A stretch of 64,000 bases of DNA from Agromyces sp. H66 (GTDB lineage Bacteria; Actinomycetota; Actinomycetes; Actinomycetales; Microbacteriaceae). Under the pieces are notes generated by a model. It was not told the DNA's origin and searched no databases. It worked only from the letters and a program-made list of their open reading frames with translations. Where the stretch lies: contig NZ_SJZG01000008.1 in the NCBI RefSeq assembly GCF_004959775.1, forward strand, positions 98,395 through 162,394, written 5' to 3'. Position 1 is the first letter of the stretch. Every line of letters begins with the position of its first letter. The position numbers and the translations under genes were made by a program. Shown here one piece after another: positions 16,633 to 25,526 of this stretch.

Positions 16633-17630
16633 GTCTGGTCCTCTCTGTCGGTCGGCGGGCGGATGCCGCGAGTGGTCGTTGCGTTCATCGAGACGGCGTC
16701 GATGACCTCGGCGACCACGGCGGCGTCGTCGAGGGTGGAAGCCGGTTCGGCCTCGCCGCGGAGCACGTCGCGGAACGCGCGAGCCTGATGCTCGTAGGTC
16801 TCGACGTACAGCGGCATGCCGAAGGTGAAGGGGCCGTCGGGGTCGATGGTCGTGGCGCTGCGCCACGAGTACGACGTCGTTCCCGTCGTCCCGAGCGCTT
16901 TGACCGAGAAGGTGCCCGGGTCGGGGCCGAGGTCGTCGACCGCGAACGTGCCGTACAGCATCGCAAGCGTGCCGTCGTCGTACTCCCATACCATCCACGC
17001 CTGGTCGTCGGAGTCGAGCCGGGACCATCCGGTCGTGGACACGCCGCCGTGCACCCGGTCCGGCCGGCCGAGGGTCGCAAGTGCGATGTACGCGTGGTGC
17101 ACCATGACTTCGCGGAGCACCCCTCCGTAGTGACCGGCGAGTTCCTCGTCGTGGCGAATGGCGTACGAGATATGGAGTGACCTGGTCCTGCCGATCATGC
17201 CGTCGTGCACGTGCCGGACGAGTCTGGCGCACTCGGGCTGGTGAAGGTAGTTGTGGCCGGGGATGATGACCACTCCTGCCTCTCGCGCGACGCGTTCGAG
17301 CGCGCGAATCTCGTCGGGGTGCTCGGCCACGGGCTTCTCGACGAAGACGTGCTTGCCGGACCCGATCGCCCGTCGTGCGATCGGCAGGTGCACGGCGGTC
17401 GGCGCGGCGATGAACACGGCATCGACGTCGTCGGCGTCGAGCAGCTCGTCGATACCGGCGCCCCGGGCGTCGAAGCGTCCGGCGAGGTCGGCGGCCCGCT
17501 CGGCTCGCATGTCGGCGACGCCGACGAGTGCGAGGCCGGGAACCGCAGCGATCGCGCTCGCGTGCAGTCGGCCGGCGGCGCCGGCGCCGATCAGGCCGAT
17601 ACGGATCGGGCCGTTCGTCGCGGTCAGCAC
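16629..17630 (-). CDS. Gfo/Idh/MocA-family oxidoreductase
   Basis: A 333-residue NAD(P)-dependent dehydrogenase. The N-terminal Rossmann fold shows RIGLIGAGAAGRLHASA, then VGVADMRAERA, DAVFIAAPTAVHLPIA and HVFVEKPVA; the Lys of EKP is the conserved catalytic Lys of the family. The C-terminal domain begins near GVVIIPGHNYLHQPECARLV. Members oxidise sugar or cyclitol hydroxyls, often giving lactones or ketoses. The GTG at 17630 overlaps the end of the cyclase-family gene (GTGCTGA), and the downstream U32-like gene overlaps by four bases, so the three are one unit. It probably oxidises the sugar imported by the divergent ABC system. Confidence 0.88.
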   Translation of the reverse strand: MLTATNGPIRIGLIGAGAAGRLHASAIAAVPGLALVGVADMRAERAADLAGRFDARGAGIDELLDADDVDAVFIAAPTAVHLPIARRAIGSGKHVFVEKPVAEHPDEIRALERVAREAGVVIIPGHNYLHQPECARLVRHVHDGMIGRTRSLHISYAIRHDEELAGHYGGVLREVMVHHAYIALATLGRPDRVHGGVSTTGWSRLDSDDQAWMVWEYDDGTLAMLYGTFAVDDLGPDPGTFSVKALGTTGTTSYSWRSATTIDPDGPFTFGMPLYVETYEHQARAFRDVLRGEAEPASTLDDAAVVAEVIDAVSMNATTTRGIRPPTDREDQT

Positions 17631-18478
17631 ATCAGCACCGGTCGCACCCAGGAGCCCGTTGCGCCGGTGATCTTCAGCGGCAGGCACACGAGCATGCCCA
17701 CGGCGACCTCGTCGTCGGCGACCTCTTCGAGCGTGAGGTTCTCGATGAGGTGCACGCCGCGATCGACGAGCATCGCCTTGTGGGTGGTGTGTGATTCGTC
17801 GGGGAACGGCAGCGGTTCGGTCCCGGTGGTGTCGGTGCCGAGCACGGCCATGCCCTGCTCGTGGAGCCAGATCGCTGCGTCCGGTCCGATGCCGGGTTGT
17901 GCTGCCTGGTAGGCGTCGGGATCGCTGAGGTACTGGCGCGACTTGCCGGTGCGAATGCAGACGATGTCACCGAAGCGGATGGACAGCTCGGTCGCATCGA
18001 GCACTCGCCGGATGTCGTCGACAGTGACCTCGTATCCGTCGGGCAGCGGGTCGCGTCCGAGGACTCCGGCGACGTCGAGCACGAGAGCACGGCCGACGAT
18101 CGGCGGCACGCGCTCCATGCCGTGCACGCTGAATCCGCGGTCGCGGCGGACGTCGCCCACCGCGGCGCCGCCGAAGATCCGGCCGTTCGCGGAGACGTGG
18201 GCGAGTCCGTCGATGTGGGTGCTCACGTGGAGGGCGCCGGTGATCGTCTCGGCGGCGAACTCGTGCGCGTGCCCGGCACGCACGCATTCCTCGGGCGTCG
18301 TGCGCCAGGTGAACGAGAACGGCGTGAACGCACCGGGGGCGCCCTGCGGCACCCGCTCGCTGAGTTCCTGGCCGAGGTCGTACACGCGACCGGTGCGCAC
18401 CAGTGCAGCCGCGTCTCGCACGTGCTCGTTCGTCAGCCTGGACAGGGCGCCGTGGGTCATCGTCGACTCGTCGGGCAA
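17624..18478 (-). CDS. cyclase-family (kynurenine-formamidase-like) hydrolase
   Basis: A 284-residue protein with the metal-binding motif HVSTHIDGLAHV (HxGTHxDxxxH type) at about residues 84-95 and the further family block MAVLGTDTTGTEPLPFPDESHTTHKAMLVDRGVHLIENL. Proteins of this fold (PF04199) hydrolyse formamides, isatin or lactone-like substrates with a divalent metal. Next to a sugar dehydrogenase, a lactone-opening role is attractive but inferred. The TTG start at 18478 is supported by GAGAGGAG upstream; an ATG six codons later is an alternative. Confidence 0.8.
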   Translation of the reverse strand: MPDESTMTHGALSRLTNEHVRDAAALVRTGRVYDLGQELSERVPQGAPGAFTPFSFTWRTTPEECVRAGHAHEFAAETITGALHVSTHIDGLAHVSANGRIFGGAAVGDVRRDRGFSVHGMERVPPIVGRALVLDVAGVLGRDPLPDGYEVTVDDIRRVLDATELSIRFGDIVCIRTGKSRQYLSDPDAYQAAQPGIGPDAAIWLHEQGMAVLGTDTTGTEPLPFPDESHTTHKAMLVDRGVHLIENLTLEEVADDEVAVGMLVCLPLKITGATGSWVRPVLMC

Positions 18479-18501
18479 CCGGGTCTCCTCTCAGTCGGTC
18501 C

Positions 18502-18526
18502 GACTGGCGGTCGTTCACTGCCAGTC
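18502..18526 (-). promoter_or_regulatory. hairpin between the GntR gene and the cyclase operon
   Basis: GACTGGC (18502-18508) and GCCAGTC (18520-18526) form a 7-bp stem with an 11-base loop in the 59-base gap. It could be an intra-operon terminator or a processing site; no U-tract is seen. Confidence 0.4.
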
Positions 18527-18537
18527 AGTCGTTGGTG

Positions 18538-19260
18538 TCAACGCTCCGGTGCCTCGGTCTGCAGGACCGGAAGCAGATGCGACAGCCGCTTCTCCGCCCG
18601 ACGGATGTGCTTGTCGCTGAGAAACACGAACAACTCGCCGTCGCGGTCGTTCAGCGCGTCGACGAGCGCGTGGTGCTCGGCCTGCGCCTCGTCGAAGTCG
18701 ATGACGCCGACCCCGGTGTAGAGCCGACTGACGTGGAGGTGGAAGTGCAGGCTCTGCCATGCCGAGAGCAGGAACTCGTTCCCCGACAGCCGCACGATCT
18801 CGCGATGCAGGTCGCTGTCGAGCCGGCTGAACGCGGAGTACTGCTCGTACGAACCGCGATGCTCGATCGAATTCATCCGGTCGACCAGCTCGGCGAGGCG
18901 ATCGACGTCGGACTGCTGGAGGTCGCGCACCCAGGCCAATGGCCGGTCGTCCGCTCCTCGGGCGGCCGCCATCTCGATGGCGTGGCGTGCCGAGAAGAGT
19001 CGGTGGAACGCCGAGGAGTCGAGCAGCGGAGCGACGCGGTACCCGCGGTTGGCGTCGGCCCGGGCGAGGCCGACGGCCGCAATGCGGTTCAGCGCCTCAC
19101 GCACGGGCGTGATGCTCATCTCCAGTTCGCTGGCCAGAGCATCGATTCGAAGGTAGTCGCCGGGTTCGACATCCTGCGCGAAGATCCGTTCCGCGATGAA
19201 CTCGAAGGCCTCGTCGACACGCGAGGGCCTGGCCCGGCCTGGGACCGTGAGTGTGCTCAT
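18538..19260 (-). CDS. GntR-family transcriptional regulator (FadR/FCD type)
   Basis: A 240-residue regulator. The N-terminal winged helix runs through FIAERIFAQDVEPGDYLRIDALASELEMSITPVREALNRIAAVGLARADANRGYRVAPL; the PVREAL motif is the GntR recognition helix. The C-terminal FCD all-helical ligand domain contains RHAIEMAAARGA, LDSDLHREIVRLSGN and QAEHHALVDAL, where Asp/His residues bind a metal and an organic acid effector. FCD regulators often respond to sugar acids, in line with the flanking dehydratase and dehydrogenase genes. It sits between the two divergent arms of the locus and most likely controls both; paired sites containing ATCATGCAT flank its start. Confidence 0.88.
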   Translation of the reverse strand: MSTLTVPGRARPSRVDEAFEFIAERIFAQDVEPGDYLRIDALASELEMSITPVREALNRIAAVGLARADANRGYRVAPLLDSSAFHRLFSARHAIEMAAARGADDRPLAWVRDLQQSDVDRLAELVDRMNSIEHRGSYEQYSAFSRLDSDLHREIVRLSGNEFLLSAWQSLHFHLHVSRLYTGVGVIDFDEAQAEHHALVDALNDRDGELFVFLSDKHIRRAEKRLSHLLPVLQTEAPER

Positions 19261-19261
19261 A

Positions 19262-19348
19262 GGAATACATCATGCATCTTCTGGAGGCGAATCTCAATCC
19301 TTGCCGTCAAGAATGAGGCTTGTGCAACCCGATCATGCATGATATTCC
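19262..19348. promoter_or_regulatory. paired GntR-type operator sites in the divergent promoter region
   Basis: GGAATACATCATGCATC (19262-19278) and, inverted, the segment 19331-19348 (reverse complement begins GGAATATCATGCATGATC) face each other. The second contains the perfect 12-bp palindrome ATCATGCATGAT (19332-19343). Sites lie right at the start of the GntR gene and ~40 bases before the ABC-transporter gene, suited to repression of both directions. Confidence 0.65.
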
Positions 19349-19386
19349 TTCTGTAACCCGACTCCCCTTTGACAGGAGGCTCCAAC

Positions 19387-20463
19387 GTGAAGCACATCTC
19401 CGGGCTGTCGTCCGCCCTGGCCATCTCAGCGACGGTGCTGCTGATGGCCGGTTGCGCGACCGCCTCGAACGATTCCGCAGAACCCGCCGCGGCGGCCGGC
19501 GAAGGCCGGTACACGCAACAGGACGTGACGGATGCCACCGGCATCCACGATGTGACATCCGTGTTCTCGGTGCCCAAGCAGCTGCCCGACGACCTGAACC
19601 TCGCCTACATCAACCCGTCGCTGGCGACATCGTTCTTCAAGGCGATGAGCGATGGCTACAAAGCCGCTGCCGACTTCTACGGCGTCGACCTGCACGAGGC
19701 AGACCTCGGCAACTTCAATTTCGCCGACGCGGTGAACAAGTACGACACGCTTGCCGTCTTCGAGCCCGAAGTGGTCGGCATCCTCACGCCGTCCGGCGCC
19801 GGGCTCGTCGACCGCACGCGAGCCGACGGCGTGAAGCTCCTCGCGAGCGGCATCCCCATCGAGGGCGCCGACGGTTTCATCGGTACTCCCGAGCGCGAGA
19901 CCGGGATGCTCGCCGGAACGGTGCTCGCGGACGGCGTTGCGCCGCTGCTCGAAGACGAGTGGGCGGGTCGCGAGCTCGTGTTCGTCGGTCTCGGCCAGGC
20001 CGCGATCCCGACGACGATGGAACGCGTCGAGAGCGGCCTCGAGGGATTCGAGGCGGCCGGCATTCAGCCGGCCTCCGCGGAGTTCCCCGATCTCGGCAAG
20101 TCGGCGACGGTCGCCGACGGGACTCGCATCATGGCGGACTTCCTCACCGCGCATCCCGATCAGGTGCTCGCGGTGGTCGCGATGAACGACCAGGCGGGCG
20201 TGGGTGCCCTGCAGGCGGTCCAGGCCGCAGGTCGCCAGGACGACGTTCGCATCGTCACGATCGGCGCCGATGAGGTCGGCCGGTCGGCCTTCAAGAACGA
20301 CGACGGCATCATCGTGGGCGAGGTCGACCTGAATCCGTGGGGTGCGGGTTGGCGATGGGTCGAAGCGGCGATCGCCCTCTCGATGGACGAGGAGTTCGTC
20401 ATTCCGGCACCCGACCGCGTCATCACTCGCGACAACGTCGCCGAGTTGTACCCGGAGGACTGA
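19387..20463 (+). CDS. sugar ABC transporter substrate-binding lipoprotein (ribose type)
   Basis: A 358-residue periplasmic-binding-protein homologue. The GTG at 19387 has AGGAGG six bases upstream. The signal sequence ends in the lipobox LLMAGCA, with the lipidated Cys about residue 23. The mature part shows the PBP type I sugar-binding pattern: LNLAYINPSLATSFFKAMSDGYKAAADFYGVDL, then IEGADGFIGT, LVFVGLG and VLAVVAMNDQAGVGALQAVQAAGR, VRIVTIGAD. Such proteins deliver ribose, xylose, galactose or related sugars and cyclitols. The following genes encode the permease and ATPase. Confidence 0.9.
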   Translation: MKHISGLSSALAISATVLLMAGCATASNDSAEPAAAAGEGRYTQQDVTDATGIHDVTSVFSVPKQLPDDLNLAYINPSLATSFFKAMSDGYKAAADFYGVDLHEADLGNFNFADAVNKYDTLAVFEPEVVGILTPSGAGLVDRTRADGVKLLASGIPIEGADGFIGTPERETGMLAGTVLADGVAPLLEDEWAGRELVFVGLGQAAIPTTMERVESGLEGFEAAGIQPASAEFPDLGKSATVADGTRIMADFLTAHPDQVLAVVAMNDQAGVGALQAVQAAGRQDDVRIVTIGADEVGRSAFKNDDGIIVGEVDLNPWGAGWRWVEAAIALSMDEEFVIPAPDRVITRDNVAELYPED

Positions 20464-20464
20464 C

Positions 20465-21466
20465 ATGACCGCGACCACCGTCGCCCAGCAGGGCACCCCG
20501 CCCACCTCACCGCCGCCGAAACCGAAATCGGATCCCATCGACCGCATCCTCGACGTCGGGATCTACATCGCCCTCGGCGTGCTGGTCATCGTGTTCAGCA
20601 TCGCGTCTCCGTATTTCCTCACGGTGGGCAACCTCCTGAACATCGGGCAGGCCGTGGCCCAGACGGGCATCCTCGCCGCAGGTGTCACGATCGCGCTCAT
20701 CGCCGGTCAACTCGACATCTCGTTCGGTTCGGTCATCGCGGTCACGGCCGTGCTGGTCGCCGTGCTCACCGGAGCCGGACTGCCCGCGGCGGTGGCCGTG
20801 CTGGGGGCGGTGGTCGCAGGACTCCTCGTCGGCATCCTCAACGGCGTGCTGATCGTGAACCTGAACATCTCCAGCATCATCAGCACCCTCGCCGTGGGCA
20901 CCGCCGTCACCGGCGCGGCGTACCTCCTCGCGAACGGACAGGTCATCCCTCTCCCGGATCCCGCCGCGTTCAGCTGGGTGAACGTCAGGGTGTTCGGCCT
21001 CCCGGTGCCGATGCTCATCGCCATCGCGGTCTACGTCGCGGGATGGGTGCTGCTTGCGAAGACGAAGCTCGGCGCCCACATCTACGCCGTGGGCGGCAAC
21101 AGCTCCGCCGCACTTCGCGCCGGGATCCCCGTCAAGCGCATCTACTACACGGTGCTGGTCATCAGTTCGTCGCTCGCGGTGCTCGCCGGGGTGATCGTCC
21201 TCGGGCGCACCGGAGCCGGGGATCCGAGTTATGGAGCGGCCGACATGTTCACGGTGCTCGGTGCTGTGCTGCTCAGCGGCATCGGCCTCGGTGGCGGCAC
21301 GGGGTCGGTGCAGCGCACCTTCGTGGGTGTGCTCATCATCGGCGTGCTCGCCAATGGCCTCGTGCTGCTCGGGGTGCAGTCCTACTACCAGCAGCTCGTC
21401 AACGGCGCCGTGCTCGTGCTCGCCGTCGTGATGGAAGCGATCCGACGGAAGAGGCGATCACGATGA
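20465..21466 (+). CDS. sugar ABC transporter permease (RbsC type)
   Basis: A 333-residue membrane protein of the branched-chain/ribose permease family with about nine to ten hydrophobic segments (ILDVGIYIALGVLVIVFSIASPYF first) after a Pro-rich cytoplasmic start. The family motifs ALIAGQLDISFGSVIAVTA (like GGIDLSVGS) and YAVGGNSSAALRAGIPVKRIYY (like AIGGNxxAARLSGI) are plain; the latter couples to the ATPase. It begins one base after the stop of the binding protein gene and overlaps the ATPase gene by ATGA. Confidence 0.92.
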   Translation: MTATTVAQQGTPPTSPPPKPKSDPIDRILDVGIYIALGVLVIVFSIASPYFLTVGNLLNIGQAVAQTGILAAGVTIALIAGQLDISFGSVIAVTAVLVAVLTGAGLPAAVAVLGAVVAGLLVGILNGVLIVNLNISSIISTLAVGTAVTGAAYLLANGQVIPLPDPAAFSWVNVRVFGLPVPMLIAIAVYVAGWVLLAKTKLGAHIYAVGGNSSAALRAGIPVKRIYYTVLVISSSLAVLAGVIVLGRTGAGDPSYGAADMFTVLGAVLLSGIGLGGGTGSVQRTFVGVLIIGVLANGLVLLGVQSYYQQLVNGAVLVLAVVMEAIRRKRRSR

Positions 21467-22224
21467 CCATCGACCGCGTTCCCACAGGCGCCCCCCTGCT
21501 TTCGGTGCAGGGGATCTCCAAGTCGTTCGGCCACATCCAGGCGCTCACCGATGTCAGCTTCGACATCGCGCCGGGTGAGGTGCTCGCACTGCTCGGCGAC
21601 AACGGCGCCGGCAAGTCCACCCTGATCAAGATCCTGAGCGGCCTCTACGCCAACGACACCGGCGAGATCCGCATGCGCGGCATCCCGCAGCGATTCCATT
21701 CGCCGGCCGATGCCAAGGCCGCCGGCATCGCCACCGTGTACCAGGATCTCGCGCTCGTCGACACCAGGGATGTCGCCGCCAATCTCTTCCTCGGGCGGGA
21801 GTACACGAAAGGCCCCTTCATCGACGTCAAGCGCAACGTCGCGGAGAGCCGTCGGGTACTCGAGGGCCTGAAGCTGGGACACCTACCGGCCAGCGGCGTC
21901 GCGGTGGGCGTGATGTCAGGGGGGCAGCGACAGGCCGTCGCCGTCGCCCGAACGGTCGTCTCCGGCGCCGAACTGATCATCATGGACGAGCCGACGGCAG
22001 CGCTCGGAGTCAGCGAATCCGCGAAGGTGATGGACCTCGCCCACGAGCTGCGAGACAGCGGATGCGCCGTCATCATCATCAGTCACAACCTGCAGCAGGT
22101 CTGGGACTTCGCCGACCGCTTCGCGGTCCTCCATCTCGGGCGACTGGCCGGCATCCGACGACGAAGCGAGACCACCGTGGAGGAGATCGTGCAACTCATC
22201 GTGTACGGGGCGGGCGAGGCATGA
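21463..22224 (+). CDS. sugar ABC transporter ATP-binding protein (single-domain)
   Basis: A 253-residue ATPase with Walker A GDNGAGKST, Q-loop region YQDLALVD, signature MSGGQRQ, Walker B LIIMDEPTAAL and switch His in ISHNL. Ribose-type systems usually have a fused double ATPase of ~500 residues; this is the single-domain version (FrcA-like), which works as a dimer. The DTRDVAANLFLGRE segment is typical of sugar importers. Overlaps by four bases with both neighbours, so it is in the middle of an operon feeding the downstream catabolic enzymes. Confidence 0.92.
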   Translation: MTIDRVPTGAPLLSVQGISKSFGHIQALTDVSFDIAPGEVLALLGDNGAGKSTLIKILSGLYANDTGEIRMRGIPQRFHSPADAKAAGIATVYQDLALVDTRDVAANLFLGREYTKGPFIDVKRNVAESRRVLEGLKLGHLPASGVAVGVMSGGQRQAVAVARTVVSGAELIIMDEPTAALGVSESAKVMDLAHELRDSGCAVIIISHNLQQVWDFADRFAVLHLGRLAGIRRRSETTVEEIVQLIVYGAGEA

Positions 22225-23393
22225 CCACCGAGCTGCAGGAAGTCCCTCACGCCGGACGGACGACGGGTTCTCGTATCGAGCGTATCGAAACCTATGTGCT
22301 CCGCCCCCCGTTGCGTCGACCGCTCTCCGACTCCATCTACGACCGCACGCACTGGGTCGTCCCGGTCGTCGAGATCACGACCGCCGATGGGCTGGTCGGC
22401 ACCGGGTACTCCGGGCTCTGGACGGGTGAGGACTTGGTGGTCCGTGCGATCGTCGAGTACCTGGCGCCACGCCTGCGCGGCGCGGACGCCGCGCTCATCG
22501 GTGCGATCTGGCAGGACGCGTACTGGTCGCCACTGCACTGGGTGGGCCGGGCGGGTGTCGCACACATGGCTCAGGCGATGGTCGACATCGCGCTCTGGGA
22601 CCTGGCGGCACAACGCGCAGGCATGCCACTGTGGCAATTGCTCGGCGGGCGGCATCCCGTGCTCGAGACCTACAACACCGACGGCGGGTGGTTGAACTTC
22701 ACGGTCGACGAACTGATCGACGACATGCAGGGCATGGTCGAGGCCGGCTGGACGAAAGTGAAGATGAAGGTCGGCGGGCCGTCGCTCCGAACCGATCTCG
22801 CCCGCGTCGCCGCAGTCCGCGAGGCACTCCCCGCCGACGTCGAACTGATGGTCGACGTCAACCAGCGCTGGGATCGCGTCACCGCGCTTCGCGCACTACG
22901 TCCCCTCGCGGACCTCGGCATCGGATGGCTCGAGGAGCCGCTACATCCCGACGACGTGCTCGGGCACGCCCGACTCGCGCAGACCGGCGCCCTTCCGATC
23001 GCGCTCGGCGAGAGCGTCTACTCGGCCGAGAGCTTCGCCACGTTCCTCGATGCCGGTGCGGTGGATGTCGTGCAGGTCGACGTGACTCGGGTGGCCGGCA
23101 TCACCGAGTGGCTACGCGTGGCGCATGCCGCGCAGGAAGCCTCACGATGGGTCGTCCCGCACGCGGGCGACATGATGCAGGTCCACCAGCACCTCATCGG
23201 CGGCGTCGGTGCCGGTCGAGAGGCCATGGTCGAGTACCTCCCCTGGGGCCTCGAGCTGTTCGCCGAGCCCGTGCACGTGGACCGCGGGCGACTGCGACTC
23301 CCACTGACGCCGGGAGCGTCCACACGGATCAGCGCCGAGGCGAGGGAACGCTTCGAGGACCGCGAGAACCGACCGACCCCGCACGGAGACTAG
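22221..23393 (+). CDS. enolase-superfamily sugar-acid dehydratase (mandelate racemase group)
   Basis: A 390-residue protein of the mandelate racemase/muconate lactonizing family. The barrel carries the KxK base motif (Lys181, Lys183 in KVKMKVGG), metal ligands Asp212 in VDVNQRW, Glu238 in WLEEP and Glu264 in GESVYS, and a catalytic His314 in VPHAGD. This set (KxK plus His at the seventh strand) defines the mandelate-racemase subgroup, where acid-sugar dehydratases such as L-rhamnonate, D-galactonate, L-fuconate and galactarate dehydratases belong. The exact sugar is not determinable. It gives a 2-keto-3-deoxy sugar acid that the aldehyde dehydrogenase two genes on could finish. ATGA overlap with the ATPase gene supports co-translation. 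Confidence 0.88.
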   Translation: MTTELQEVPHAGRTTGSRIERIETYVLRPPLRRPLSDSIYDRTHWVVPVVEITTADGLVGTGYSGLWTGEDLVVRAIVEYLAPRLRGADAALIGAIWQDAYWSPLHWVGRAGVAHMAQAMVDIALWDLAAQRAGMPLWQLLGGRHPVLETYNTDGGWLNFTVDELIDDMQGMVEAGWTKVKMKVGGPSLRTDLARVAAVREALPADVELMVDVNQRWDRVTALRALRPLADLGIGWLEEPLHPDDVLGHARLAQTGALPIALGESVYSAESFATFLDAGAVDVVQVDVTRVAGITEWLRVAHAAQEASRWVVPHAGDMMQVHQHLIGGVGAGREAMVEYLPWGLELFAEPVHVDRGRLRLPLTPGASTRISAEARERFEDRENRPTPHGD

Positions 23394-23405
23394 GAGCATC
23401 ACGCG

Positions 23406-25526
23406 ATGACCGGATCGATCGACTTCGCCGACGAGCACATCAGACTGTCCTTCGGCCACCAGACCGGTGTCCTGCTCGCCCTCGAAGACGCCGTCGCGGG
23501 GACTTCCTTCGTGGTCGAACAGACGCTGGCCGAGAACTGGCGCCTTCTGATACCGCTGCCCGAACTCCGGCACCACTACGTCAGCGGGCGGGAACAGCTG
23601 CTCTCGTCGTTCGACGTCGGCGACGGCGAGCTGCAGCTGACCTGGCACGGGATCCGAAGCGATGTCGTCGGCGACCTCGACATCGACGTGACGCAGACCT
23701 GGCGGTTCGCGCGCACGGGCGTCGAGGTCGTCACCGCACTGCGCAACGGAAGCCCTCATCAGGTCGAGGAGGTCGTGTCGCCCGCCCTTGGCGGGCTCGG
23801 TCGCCCCGACGAGGACGAGTGGAAGCTGCACCATCCCGGGCCGCTCGGGCCCGGCGACGAGTTCGAGGTCTTCACGGAGTTCCCCGGGACCTACCTCGGA
23901 CCGCGAAACCCCGTCTGGCTCCTCCCGTACCACACGAAGTCCGGCATGCCGTGGGTCGATGTCTACGCCAAAGGTGCACGGCGCGGTCTCTACCTCGGCA
24001 TCCACGATCCGGCCGGTGCGCACGCGGTGTTCCAGCTCCAGCTCTTCCCGGGCCCGGTGTACCGCGGCGACCGGCAGGTCTGGCCAGACCCGACCGTCCT
24101 CGGCCAGGAGACGCCCATCGGGCTCACGGCGGCATGGTCGTCGTTCCCCTTCCTGACGACCGGAGGCACGTGGACGTCGGCACCCGTGGTCCTGCGATTC
24201 CACGACGGCACATGGTGGTCCGGCGCGCGCATCTTCCGGGAGTGGTGGGACGAGCACTTCGACCCCGCTCCCCGCAGCTGGCTGGCCGAGGAGGATGCCT
24301 GGCAGTCGACCATCATCAGCTATCCCGACGGGGAGATCGGCTTCCGGTACTCGGATCTCCCTGCGCTCGCCGAAGATGCGCGGACGGCCGGCATCCGCGT
24401 CATCCAGATCTGCGGCTGGCATGACGGGGGCCTCGACCGGAACTACCCCGACTACTCCACCGACCCCCGGCTCGGGACGTCAGAGGAATTCACCGAGGCG
24501 CTGCGGGCCTGCGAGGAGCTCGGCGTGAAGGTGCTCGTGTTCGGCAACCTCCAAGTGGCGAACCTCGAGACCCCCGAGTGGGAGTCGCTCCGCGGCTACG
24601 CCATCACCGACCCGCACGGCCATCACTACGCCACGGTGGGTTGGGACTACAACACCACCACCGGGATCGAGCAGCTGTCCGGGTACCGGATGGCATGGAT
24701 GAACCCTGCGCACGACGGATTCCGCGAACGCTGGATGAGGGAGATGCGCGGCATCCTCGACCGGCATCCCGCGGGCATCCAGCTCGACAAGGTACTCGGC
24801 GGTGGATTCTTCGGCATGGACTACAACCCCGACGCGCCCGGAACGCCGGCCACGACGCTTGCCGTCGGACTCCAGTCCGCGATGGAGGAGCTGCTCGAGG
24901 AGGGGCGACGCGAGCGGGAGGACTTCTGCCTCGCCGCCGAATCGCACTGGGATCGCACGCCTCGGTTCGCGAACGCCTCGTACGCGCGCTACTTCACGGG
25001 TGACCACCTGCCGACGTTCGCCGCGGTCTTCCCCGAACACCGGCAGACGTGTGCGGTCACCGGCCCGCACGACTTCGGGCTCGTGAACAACTCGCTCAGG
25101 TTCGGGCACATCATCTCGCTGGAACCGGCCTGGATGCACGGCTCCGCATCGGACGTGCCCGTCACCTCCGAGTACGTGCGTCGCGCACTCGAGTTCCGCC
25201 GCGGCCTCCGAGGGTGGATCTGGGAGAGCTCGCTCGTCGACCCGTGGGGATGGATCGTGGAGGAGCCCGACGCGGTGTCCTCGTCCGCCCATGCGTCCTG
25301 GGACGGACGTGGCGAAGCGCTCGTGCTGAACCACTTCGAGACCGGCGCCCGGACGGTGCGGATCCGGCGCCGAGCCGACGCCGGCGAGCTGCTCACCGTG
25401 CACCGCATCGGACTTCCCCCGGAGCCGCTCACCGGTGAGGTGACGATCGCGCCCGACGAGGTCGTCGTCGTGACCGCCGCGGTGCCCGGATCCGACGCCG
25501 CCGCGCGCGAACGGGGCACACGATGA
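23406..25526 (+). CDS. putative barrel glycoside hydrolase (DUF6259-like)
   Basis: A 706-residue cytoplasmic protein with an N-terminal beta-sandwich (~1-270), a TIM-barrel core (~300-600; GIRVIQICGWHDGGLDRNYPDYSTDPRLGT, LGVKVLVFGNLQVAN, GIQLDKVLGGGFFGMDYNP, LAAESHWDRTPRFANASY) and a C-terminal beta domain. The layout is that of GH31/GH36-like alpha-glycosidases, and conserved acids in the barrel (QLDK, AAESHWD) could be catalytic. It resembles proteins annotated as DUF6259; enzymatic activity is not established to my knowledge. Its place between dehydratase and dehydrogenase suggests it releases the sugar that feeds them. It overlaps the next gene by four bases. Confidence 0.65.
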   Translation: MTGSIDFADEHIRLSFGHQTGVLLALEDAVAGTSFVVEQTLAENWRLLIPLPELRHHYVSGREQLLSSFDVGDGELQLTWHGIRSDVVGDLDIDVTQTWRFARTGVEVVTALRNGSPHQVEEVVSPALGGLGRPDEDEWKLHHPGPLGPGDEFEVFTEFPGTYLGPRNPVWLLPYHTKSGMPWVDVYAKGARRGLYLGIHDPAGAHAVFQLQLFPGPVYRGDRQVWPDPTVLGQETPIGLTAAWSSFPFLTTGGTWTSAPVVLRFHDGTWWSGARIFREWWDEHFDPAPRSWLAEEDAWQSTIISYPDGEIGFRYSDLPALAEDARTAGIRVIQICGWHDGGLDRNYPDYSTDPRLGTSEEFTEALRACEELGVKVLVFGNLQVANLETPEWESLRGYAITDPHGHHYATVGWDYNTTTGIEQLSGYRMAWMNPAHDGFRERWMREMRGILDRHPAGIQLDKVLGGGFFGMDYNPDAPGTPATTLAVGLQSAMEELLEEGRREREDFCLAAESHWDRTPRFANASYARYFTGDHLPTFAAVFPEHRQTCAVTGPHDFGLVNNSLRFGHIISLEPAWMHGSASDVPVTSEYVRRALEFRRGLRGWIWESSLVDPWGWIVEEPDAVSSSAHASWDGRGEALVLNHFETGARTVRIRRRADAGELLTVHRIGLPPEPLTGEVTIAPDEVVVVTAAVPGSDAAARERGTR

